Positions 45,696 to 57,600 of a stretch of DNA of 64,000 bases are shown one piece after another (positions within the stretch are counted from its first letter, which is position 1; every line of letters starts with the position of its first letter). This DNA is from Luidia sarsii (lineage: Eukaryota; Echinodermata; Asteroidea; Paxillosida; Luidiidae). The stretch is taken from contig OX465111.1 in NCBI GenBank assembly GCA_949987565.1, forward strand, positions 16,404,359 to 16,468,358, in the 5' to 3' direction. A program made the translations under genes and the position numbers. The notes below the pieces were generated by a model that was not told where the DNA came from, made no database searches, and saw only the letters and a list, made by a program, of their open reading frames with translations.

Positions 45696-48600
45696 CACCG
45701 AGGAAAATTGAAACAAATAAAATAAAGCATCTCACAGGTTGTTGTCTCTTAAAAAAAAAAATGGAAAAGAATCTGCTCTACAAACTCCACTCAACAGTCT
45801 CCCCGATGGTCTAAGAGGATCTATTCCAACGGAAGACCGCTGGCTCGGTCGGCATCCCTTACAGTAAGTCAACTTGAGACTGATCTTACAAGCCGTGATG
45901 CAAGGATGTGATACAGATTGGAGTCAGGAATATGACCTCCCAACTAACATCATTGTTGTTAACGTATTTCCAATCGGACATATCTCGTGATGGCCGAGTA
46001 AATGATTTGTCAAAAATTTTTTCCTCATTTTTTTTTCTATCTTTTTCTTTTTTTTGCAAATGTTAAGATAATTTACAGTAGAATTTAGCTGTTCTGGGAA
46101 TAGGAATTATTTCATTCTTTTTCGTGATATCAAAATGCAGCACAAGCTGTACAAGTCCATGAAATTAATTAACTAAACTGTAAATGTCTCGTGTTTGTTG
46201 AGAATGAGAATCCCCTTTCGTTGAATTCACCCCTATTCCTGATTCTTGTACCACACTTTTGTTCAGCTTATTACTTCCGTTACATCACTTGAGCTCTCTG
46301 AGCCTTCACTAGGTGTGACAGGCCTCTCAGAATTCCATTTCTGTTCAAACAGGATGCCAACCCGACCTTCTGACACAATGTCAACATTGCCCGTCACCCC
46401 CTTGAAAGATGTTTCCTTTTTCCCCCTGCTACAGACGACGTTCAAACACACAGTGAAATGTTAACAGGAAACACACAAATGACCTGACAGATCAGGATTT
46501 GTGGCTACTGAAGATTTCTCGCAAGCGTTGCTTCCAAAGCAAAGCATTTTGGTCCCAAAAAATAAAACAATCCCACGCTAAGGTTTCACCTGTAAGCAAA
46601 AGCTATTGCTCAGTAGTAGCTTTCTTTTAGTGTAATAGTGCAGGTCTTTGTAGCAACCTGAAAACTGTTTCACTGTGCATTAAACCTAAAGACCTCCGAG
46701 CAAGCAGCAGCCATCTTTGTTTAATTCCAGAGAGAGAAAGAAAAACAAGGGCGAGCTATAACCACATGGGCTAACCCGATGCAAGAAATCCAGGGTAATC
46801 ATCTAGCTTTTTAAGACCCTTCTTCCAATCCTAAGAGCCCCCCAAATTGCCTACTATCGAGCAGAGAGAGAGAGATATAGAGAGAGTGAGAGAGAGAGAG
46901 AGCAAGATGGCCGTTACGTGTTCGAGGACTTCAAGTAGGAGGGAGTCTAACTACCTGACTCGGAGTCACTGCTGTCGGATGAGTTGGAGCTCGAGCTACT
47001 ACTGCTGCTGCTATCGCTGCCTGACGAGCTACTGCTGCTGGCACTCAGTCTGTTCACACCGCCCACATCCACAAGACTGTCAAGGGCATCTTGCTGAGCT
47101 GTGATCATAAACAGAAATCAATCAATCAATCAATCAATCAAAGGGATTCACCACTTGGTTGAGTCACAGTATACATTTTCATTATATAAAGTGGCGGTCT
47201 TTGTGCCAGATGAAAGGCGTGACTTATCCACAGCTGTGATTGTGAAGTGAATGGGGTCACCAGCCCAGGATCGTGAACATGTTTCCATTTCTGAGTACAC
47301 AGTCAATGGATGCTACGGCCAGCTAACATACAATAGATCGTTTGCACGACCAATGTTTACATGCCATCACGTGACTTATAGTGGGTATTTTGTCATCCCA
47401 TTTGGTGCAGAACAGGAGTGGAAACGAGCAAAGAAGACTATCATATTGTCCACATTTTACTCTGTATGTTTCCATTACTGCTCTGTGCCAAATGAGATGA
47501 AAAAATACCCACTATAAGTCACGTGATGGCATGTAGACAGTGGTCACGCAATCGGTCTTTTCCCAAATACAATGTGCAGTTTCCACTTTCTGGCCATAGC
47601 CAATTAATTAAAACATGACCTTACTAAGTGCATATTGTCCTGTTCACTGCAACGTCAACAACCATGGATATAGGATGGTGTGATTGTGCTGTGAACTGTT
47701 TTGCTTTTGCCTCATGTGAAAAGGGTTTCCATCATTGTCCCAAGAGGGACTAAGGCCCATGCCCATGAGGCCCGTATTAGAGGTGTCAGTGGCTGGCAAA
47801 ATGCAGCCGAAAGACCTTTACTGCTTTCAAGAAGGATCACACGTCCGCAAACGTAGTACACAATGGAGATGCAACAGATGTTTGTATGACATCAGGTACT
47901 GTACCCATGCTAGGGGCCTGAAGTTTTGATCCTAGCAAGACCTTTCTCATAGGCAAAGAAAGGTCCTGCTAGGATCAACACATCAGGCCCTCTAACTTTT
48001 GAGATTTATGTATTGCAGGTCAATTTAGTCAGTGAGCAATTTGCAAGAGTATTTTTTTGTATCTACTTCAAAACCCATGCTAGTTAAGAAACCTTTCAGC
48101 TGACACCATGCACTGATATCTTTTTAATTGAGGACTGTCTCCTTCCTGATGAAGGACATAGCATACTTTTCTGAAATGTTAGTTTACTTGGTTCTCAGAA
48201 AGCGCTATCTAAACTTGCTACTTCTGAATAGCCTGAAATCTCATCAAAACCCATGCTCTCCATGACCACTGAGTTGGATGGCCTCAGTACTTGCATTGCA
48301 TAGAAGCAAGTACACATTTTTGTTGCATGAATGAAAAAACCCAAAACACACAAACTACTTCATGAATAACAAGGGGAATGGCATTTCCAGTTTCAAATAT
48401 CGATAATAAGTTAGTCTGTTTTTCAAAGCCCTGGTTACAACAGGCCTTAAGTGTCAATGAAGACTACAAACAGGATTACTAGGTCAGTGGTTTTAGCTGG
48501 TCACAAACACACAAAACTGCATGAAAATTCATTACTGTAGCACTGTATTTAATCATTTTCTACTACACTCTAGGCCAGTTAAAGGTCCGTTTTGAAACAG

Positions 48601-51600
48601 GAAAACTTGCTTTGTTGGCCCCTAGGGTGGCAACCGAAGAACGGGCCAAGGCCACTTTTGGTTTCTGGCACTTCACTTCGAATCATGGCCTTCCATACAT
48701 CCCACACTGTCATGGTCACCTGAAGGTACAGTTAGGGTCAAGATGGCTGTCGAATGCCTTGCCTCAGACATGGGCATGAAATTGATGTTAGTGGGTGAAC
48801 TGTAGGTAGCTGGCAAGTGAATGGGGTTGGATACGCACCTTTCTTGGCTGATTTCTTTGGGAACTGACCACCCAACTGTCCACTGACGGCTTGTAGTCTC
48901 TTCTCAAGCTCCTGCTTCTTTTCTTTGACGGCCTCCTCTTTTGATTTACCCTGTGCCTTTTTGGAGGCTGCTTTGGCGAAAAAAAAAAGGTCAATCATTA
49001 ATGAAATACTGCATCCTTTCCCGTCAACACTCAATAGAAAAGTCGCTGAAAGTCTTCAGTCAAAATTTGAAAGAAAAATGAGCAAAGAAGACTATCATAT
49101 TGTCCACATTCTTCTCTGTATGTTTCCATTACTGCTCTGTGCCAAATGAGATGAAAAAAATACCAAAGACACGTGATGGCATGTTAACAGTGGTTGTGCA
49201 ATCGGTCTTTTCCCAAATACAATGTGTGGTTCCTGGCCATAGCCAGTTTATTTATTCAAACATGACCTTACTTTGTATACCGAGTATGAGCTAAAAAAAC
49301 ATCCTCTCATCAGCAATAGCTTATATTTTGACATCAGTACCTCAAATGACCCCACCAGCTAAAGTGCATATTGTCCCTTTCACTGCACAAGTCAACAAAC
49401 ACGGATATAGGATGGTGTAATTGTACTGTGAACTGTTTTGCTTTTGCCTCATGTGAAAAGGGTTTCCATCATTGTCCCAAGAGGGACTAAGACCCATGCC
49501 CATGAGGCCCGTAACAGCTTTGGAAAATAGAAAACACTCAATAGAAAAGTCGCTGAAAGTCTTCACAGTCAAAATTTGAAAGCAAGAACAACTGTCACTA
49601 CTGATGGTTATCTTAATATTTTCTTTTCAAAGTGAGCTTAAGGATAAGGATTATTAAATAGGGCTGGAAAATTGTCAACCATATAATTTTGTTATGCTGA
49701 CAAAGAGTTATCAAGCGGTATGCAGCATACAATTTGATCAGGCGTCGATTTCACCAAACTCATCGTAACTTACGATCAATCGCAAGACAATGAGCCATGC
49801 ACAGAAACCATACGGTGTGTCACAACTTAGGATGGGTTATCCATCGTAAGTTGAATTACAATGCATCGTAGGGGTTTGTGAAATCCAGCCCAGAAGTGTT
49901 AACAATTCTTCTGTTTTTAGTGAGGGGAGCTGAGGGGATTACAAACTGCAAAAAGGGAGGTACTCACCGTACGGTTTACGCGGCTTTTTCCGCAAGCAGG
50001 ACATGACGTATCTCTCCAGCTCACGGAGGGTGGATGGCTTGAGCGTTTCAAAGTCAATCTCGATCTCGTCGGGGTTCGAGTCCTTCAGAGAGGGTTCCCG
50101 GGACTGGATTATGTGCACCACTCTGCCCAGCTTGTCCCCTGCATTGATGTGGGATAAGATGGTGTCTTAATTATTTATCGATTTGGCTGCAGAGTAATCT
50201 GCATAGTGTTTACAGACGTGAATGGTACAAAATGCAAATCAATCCTAGCTGGATCAATCCTAGCTGGGCCTCTCTCCAAGGCAGAATGCTGTCTCTGTGA
50301 GATCCTACTAGGATCCATACCTCAGGTCATCTAGATTTCAATTTAGCGGTATTTATTTAACACATTCAAGGAACTGAACTTCTGCTTCCTACAAGGGTGT
50401 ATGGAACATGGAACACATATGGTAGGGTTGGGGGTTCGGGGAAGACAATAGAAACTGTAGCTGATTCCCATAGAAAATGTGTTGTTCCTGGCCCATAGTC
50501 AATTGATGTAAACATGATCTTAGTTCAGATATCTCTTTAATAAAGATGGTCTCCAAATAGTAATTACACAGCTTTTTTTTATTAATACCTCAATGGCCCC
50601 ACAAGCGTTGATCAATATTCTGTTCACTGCACAAGTCAACAAACATGGATATAGGATGGTGTGATTGTGCTGTGAACTGTTTTGCTTTTGCCTCATGTGA
50701 AAAGGGTTTCCATCATTGTCCCAAGAGGGACTAAGACCCATGCCCATGAGGCCCACAGTAGAAGTGCAGGGCTTAGCAAAGTGAAGCCGAAAGACCCTTA
50801 CGGCTTTCAGGGAGGATCCATTAAGTCTATTAAGACCTTGTTCTATGGTGGCAGTTTAGACTTGGGCCGTGCAGCACACATCGGTGCAAATTTATCAGGC
50901 ATCCTGGCATGAAGAGATTTCCGCTACACAATCACAGAACATAAGGACAACCAAAGGTTTCTGGCTGGTCAATTGCTCCCCCCCCCCAACTTCTGGCAGT
51001 AAGCTATGTCACGTCGTCCCCCTCCTACCTGGTAGTTTATTGATGTCCAGGCTTAGCTGTCTCTTCTCATCATAGGACATTGGCTTGGCCATGTCCTCGT
51101 CTTCACTTTCAAATGTTGGCACGATGGCTTTGGACTTCTTGGACCTAAGAACATTCAAACAAACCGTTGACGGTGTGATAGTACATCAATTATGAACCCT
51201 CAAAAGAGAAATGGGAAATTCATTTTACAATATGAAAACTGATTAAGTTACTTGAACTTGTTCACAATCCCTTTGAAAATAGAAATAACTACAATGTTTA
51301 TTAGATATGAATTGCACAATAAAAAATTTCAAAGGCTTTTCCCATGACTATTTTTTATTTGTTCACTTTCCAAAATTAGGAGGGCTGACCCTGGCAGGAA
51401 ATTTCAGAATGCCTTTTATGAAATCAGCTAATCCTAGAGCAAGTCCTTATCCATGCCGGAGTCAACTGGGGTTGAGACACTTACTTAAAGGTACTTAATA
51501 CCATCTCTATCCCCTCCCCCCTTCGAGACGCACCTGCTGGAGCTCTTTTTCGTCTTGGTGGCCTTGGTGGGCTTGTCGCCGGCCGCCTTGGTTTTACTGG

Positions 51601-54600
51601 CCTTGGCCCGGGTCTTCTTGGGCTTGGTCACCTTGGGCTCCGCCTCCTCCTTCACCTTGGGCTCCGGCTCGTCCTTGCTGAGCTTGGCCGGCTTCTCGGG
51701 GCGCTTCTCTTCGTCGGCATCCGCCTGGTCCTTCTCCTTCTCCATGGGGGGCCGGGGTTCCACATCCTTGTCCTTCTTCCTCTTCTTCTTGTGCTCCTTC
51801 TTCTTCTTGGAGCGGTTCTGTGAGGCCTCCGAGAGGGCCGTCAGTTGCTCGTGTACTGATTTCAGCTGCACACACGGGAGGGGGCATGGATGGTAGGTGA
51901 GGACAGAATGAGCCACCGGCTCCCCAATTTCTAAGCACGGATCGACCTTAACCTGGATGGGGCCAATTTCATAGAGCGGCTTCAGGGCCAAAAAAATTGC
52001 TGAAGCACAAACAGTCATGATTCACAAGATCACATTGCCAATCCAAACCTCACTTTGGATTCATGCTAAGTAGAGAATAGTGGAATACACAAGTCATGAA
52101 CAATTGATATCACACTGTAGTATGCTTTGTAGTCCTGTTTACATGGGGAAAACATTTCGCATTTAGCAGATTTTCAGGATTAAGTGGATCTAAGAAATTG
52201 GCCCCTGGCTCATTTCTGCAGAATTTTGGTACGGAAAAAGTGGACTTTTCAGGATAGTCATGATTGGATCAAGGCCCTCTGTTGAACTTGAATTCACTAC
52301 ACCCGAGGATATTAAAGGATGTCGTAGTGGATTTTGGGCACAAATTTAAATTTATGTAAAGTGCATCACTCAAAGAGTTAAGGTTCAATAATATTTCATC
52401 TTTTTGCTTCATCAGATTCCAAAATTAAAATGGATAACAAAGTATGGATAGTAAGTCATTACTCAATCTTTAGTTTTCTCTATCAGACAGCAGATACAAT
52501 CATTGTCTCATTACTGAAGCCACACTCCCTACCAAAGCCTGAGCCGATGGAGGCTTATTCTTAAGGGTTTTCCCGAGATAAGAGGTCGCAATCAGACACC
52601 ATTGTAATCACTGGCCAATTCAGCCATGCTGCAGCTCAAGTGGAACATCAAATCCCAAAAGACACATGCAAACATGGCCGAAAAACCTTAGGCATCATTT
52701 GACACGCAAATAGTATCATCATTTCACACTTTCCACAAGTTCTCAGTAAAGGTGATTCATTCTACTTGTATAACTGAAAAGAGACACAAGGAATCTTTCT
52801 CTTCTGCTAGCCACGAGTGAGGTTACAGCTGAATGCACACAGTTGAGTACACAGAGAATGGTCCATTGTGTACAAACCCAGTGGGATAATTGTTAACCAG
52901 GTCAGACTGAGTTTCTCAGTGAGCCACCTTACCTGTGCCTGCAGCTTTGATAATTGGGTTTCCCTCTCCGCCTCACTGTCGTCCTCCGAGCCCGACGATG
53001 CTGCCGAAGAGGGCCGACTGCTGGCGTCACTTTCCTTGGTCTCGTCGTCATCGTTGTCATCATCAGCTGTCATTGGCTCATCCGGCATCTTAGCAAAACG
53101 CACTTCAAACACGTCCTGAGCAAGAGGGCAGCAAAGACCAGCATCCTATCACAACTGCTAGGGAACATGGTCGATGACTCTTATCCCTCTACGACCTACA
53201 TAAATCTTCTAGCAACTTCGGTTGAATTCAAAAGAATTCATGCCGATTGCTCACAATTTGAGTAATAGGTTTGCGATGACACCGTGTAAAATTCTCTCTT
53301 TTGTGAGTATGTGTGGTTCTGAAAAGAACCGGAGGAACTTGATGTTCCTAAAAGCATACTGTTCGTCTTCACGACAGAATTTTACATGGTGTCAATGCAA
53401 ACCTATTACTCCTGCTATTCTCACCACGAAACCCTTCAAATCTCATTTGGTCCTTTGGCTTAACCTGTATTGTTCAGGTTCATAAAAGGATGACTTCTGC
53501 CCGAGTGATTGAGCATCACATGGACATTGACGCATCCATCAGCAAGTGTCTATTTGCGCTGCCTCAGCACAATGACATGAAATCCCGGAGAAATTTGTCC
53601 TTACGAGGGTTTTCAAATGGGTGAGAAAATACAACTGTATAAATATACATGACTGTAATCCCTGCTCAAATCCACTACACTTTTGAACTCAGTCGCAGTA
53701 GTGGGATTTTGATAAGCCAGACAGTGCCAGTGCAAGTACACTTGATAAGTATCAAATAGAATTCCTTTAGGTCACTTTCATATGGCATTGCTCCATCCAG
53801 ACAGTCCGAGGGCAATTTTCACCAACCTACCTGCAACTTTCTGGCCATGTTGACGACGTCATGGTCTGGTGGGTTGTACTTGTAGCAATTTGTAAACATC
53901 ATCCTCATGTCGGCAGCAAACTCGTTGGCATTTTTGTAGTTTCTGTTTTCTAATTTGTCCTGGTAATGAAAGCAAATGTGGGCAGCAATGATGTGTGAGT
54001 TACTGAGCAGGGCTCAAGTTGTTGACCTCCCTGTGGTGACCGCTGGTAAATTGTTCGTTGGACAAACGTCAAACAACCAGAGACAGCAGCAATCTCACAT
54101 GTAAGAAGAGGAGGTTACTGAATATTGGGGCTCAGATTTAAACAGTAGTCCCGCAGTCAATTTCACCAAATCCAATCTTAACTTACAATCAATTATAAGA
54201 CAATGAGCGATCCACAGAAACCAGTATATCACAACTAACGATGGGTTATCCATTGTAAGTTGCGTTATGATGCATCGTAAGACTTTGTGAAATCCACCCA
54301 TGGGAACCAAAAGGCACTAAGAAATTACTTTGTGCCATCTGCAAATTGGTGGGTCAGTGCCACAACTGGCCATACCCAAAGGGTACCGTGTAGCATTGAA
54401 ATTCGTAGCCATTTAGAATTTGTGGGATTATCCAGGACACAATTAGCTTTGGTGGTCTGGCTGGCAACTCCAGAAAAGTTATGGCCAAGCCCTGCTATTG
54501 TTAAATGCTATCACTGCATGAAACATAACTGTGAAATGGCAATTAGACTTGATGAGCTCCTTGTTAGGCAAAATGTTGTTTCATTTTAATCCCTGTGTAC

Positions 54601-57600
54601 TATTTAATATGGTTGCTTAGCATGATCAATACATAAAAATCTATACTGATGATATGAAAGACAACATGGTCAACTACTGATGGGGCAGTTACCTTTATTG
54701 ATCCAAGGTCCATTGGGTGTTTGATGATGTCATGGTAGTCGTGTAAGCCTAATACGTCTGCGTCGACTGGTTTGAAGAAAGGCCAGGCGTACATCTGAAA
54801 CATTTGTAAAATGTGGATTTAGGACAACTCCATCAAGCATCCAAAGATAAACACTGTATATGCCACAGCACTGGAATGCCCACCATGCAAACCTAGCCTA
54901 TCTGATTCAGACTTGTAGAGTCGTGGGTTGCTGATTTGCACATTTGTCACTCTTTCGTCTGTACCTCTGTCATGAAACAACCCTCGCCACGTGTTGGCTA
55001 TCGGGTTGGGATTAACACAGAGAGCGGATTTCTATAACCTCATGTGATTTAAGGCAACTCTCACCGTCCCCATTACGAGACTAGAGGCCCATGCCTATGA
55101 GGTATTCTTTAATCATTGCAAGTTTCATCTATCTTCGAGTGCAAGATTCAAAACAAAAATCTTATACGGCAAAATTCAGCTGTCTCAAAACTCCACTTGT
55201 TTTTCACACATTTCAAAGTCCGACACTTAGAATATGTCGAGTAGGGCAAACCCAGATTGAATTACACTGTATCAAGGGACTGTAGTTAGTAATTATTCAT
55301 GCCTGAGGCGATCTACAAAATACCAGCATAGCTGCCAACCAGTCCTATTCATCAATTTGTACAAGCTCTTGACAACAGATTTTTGGCTCAGAAACACACA
55401 TGTATTCCTATGTGGTTTGCTATGTGATTCCCCCTTTTTAGCAGAAATATTCGCAATTTCCTTTCAGACAGGTTGGCAGCTATGACCTGACAGGTGAAGG
55501 AGGTGAAGGACTGACCCCGTGGACGTTTGCACTTACTGCATGCTTTTTGGAGAACATCTCTTTTAGGATGCCGCAGCAGTGGCGGAGTTGGACGGACAGT
55601 TTGGACTTCTTGCCCTTCTGATGCTGCGCCTCCTCGTCGGGTAGCTCCCGCTTGGGCGGCTTGATCTGTCGACCGCTCTCCCGCCGCGTGGTGATCTTGT
55701 TGGGCCGGGGACTGTCCAGCTGGGGGAAGGAATTGTGGAGGGTTCCCGGCGGGCCCGGGGTGGTGCTGGGCGTGGTGGTGTCTGCTTTCCGCTTGACACC
55801 TTTCCTGACCTGGAAGACGGCAGAAATAAAAGCATTTCGGTGATCATTCTAATCCAGATATGAAGTAAAGTGATACAAAAATGTTGCAAACTGCTTACTG
55901 ACTAAAATTACTAAAATGCAAATCTCAAAATTACGTCCCCAGATATGAAGTAAATAAAGAAAACTGTTGCAAACTGCTCATTGACTAAAATGACCGGCAA
56001 TACATAAATCTAAAAAACTGGAGGGCCTGACATTTTGATCCAAGCAGGAACTTTCTCAAAGGCAAAGGTGAAATCTCGAAGCTCAACCTGTTTTTTACAC
56101 AATTCAAATATGTTGGCAAATCTCAAAAAATGTGCACCTGACATTTCACTCCTAGAAGGAACATGCCCTTTGGCTCCCGATTTTTGTGTACAAAATATAT
56201 GGCTGCAACTAACTAACCATGCAAACCTAACCTATCTGGTTCAGATTTGTAGAATCGTCGGGTGCTGATTTGCACATTTGTCACTCTTTTGTCTGTACCT
56301 CTGTCATGAAACAACCCTCGCCACGTGTTGGCTATCGGGTTGGGATTAACACAGAGAGCGGATTTCTATAACCTCATGTGATTTAAGACAACTCTCACCG
56401 TCCCCATTACGAGACTAGAGGCCCATGCCTATGAGGTATGAAGTTTTATCTATATTCAAGTGCAATCCCTAAAACACAGCAAAAATCTAGTTCTGCAATA
56501 ATCAGGTGAAGTCTCGAAGCTCAACCTGTTTTTCACACATTTAAAATATGTTGGCAAATCTCAAAAAACGAGCGCCTGATATTTCACTCCTAGCAGGAAC
56601 AAGTCCTTTGGCTCCTGATTTTTGTGTAAAAAACAAATGGCCGCAACTGCTCTAATGAACCACCGCTATACCGAACAATTTTCATGGATCCTGGGATGTT
56701 CGTAATAGCGACGTTTCACTGTACTGCTATGCCATATTTTGCATAACTGGAATCTTCATTCTTGTAGTACAAGCATGTAAGTTTAGCGATAGGCAAACAC
56801 ACGTGGAACCACTAGATAATCCGTCCACTTACTTTTGAGACTCCTTGGGGCGGAGATGTCATCTGTCCTTTACCGCTCAGGTGGACAGGGGTAGATGGGG
56901 GAAGAACAGGTGGCTCCGGTGGTGGAACCTCCTGCGGGGAAGGAACGCTGACCGGGGGCGCCGGTCGCGAGGTCGGTCTGGAGGTAGGGGGCGTCGGTCT
57001 CGTCACGGGGGGCGTGGGCCGCATGACGGGCGGGGTAGGCCGTCGGGTGGGAGGGGTGGGCCTGGTTACAGGCGGGGCAGGCCTGGTGATTGGGGGGGAG
57101 GGGGTGTGGTTGTTCTCGGCAAGATGGGCGGAGGGAGTGACAGCTGCTGATGCGGCTGCCGCAGCTGCTCCTGAAAGGCGAAAAAGAAATCCCAAAGTAA
57201 TGAGTGATATACAAAAAAATGTCTCAAAAACCGCTGACTAATTTGAATGGGCAAGAGGCAAATAAAATTGAGTTTGAAGAAAGGCCAGCCATGCATCTGC
57301 AACAAAGTGGGAAAGTGGGGATTTAGGACAACTACATCCAGCATCCAAAAATAAATACTGTATATACCACAGCGCTGGTATCTGATTCAGATTTGTAGAT
57401 TCAGATTTGTAGAGTCGTGGGGTGTTAATTTGCACATTTGTCACTCTCTTGTCTGTACCTCTGTCATGAAACAACCCTCGCCACGTGTTGGCTATCGGGT
57501 TGGGATTAACACAGAGATGGGGATTTCTATAACCTCATGTGATTTAAGACAACTCTCACCGTCCCCATTAGGAGACTAGAGGCCCATGCCTATGAGGTAT

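Larger units (their letters stand above)
43540..46949 (-). other. BRD4: Possible 3' untranslated region of a short BET form
   Basis: The stretch after the in-frame TAG at 46949-46947 is unusually free of the fold-back and SINE repeats that crowd the other BET introns. It is T-rich on the minus strand. A/T-rich clusters with AATAAA-like minus-strand signals lie near 43670 and 43850. Vertebrate BRD2 and short BRD4 end at the same point (SDSDSG). Inference only. Confidence 0.4.

Noticed and set aside
51594..51938. Minus-strand frame rich in Glu/Gly overlapping the BET basic exon
   Set aside because: A shifted frame of the real Lys-rich exon; it does not match BET sequence and ignores the splice sites.
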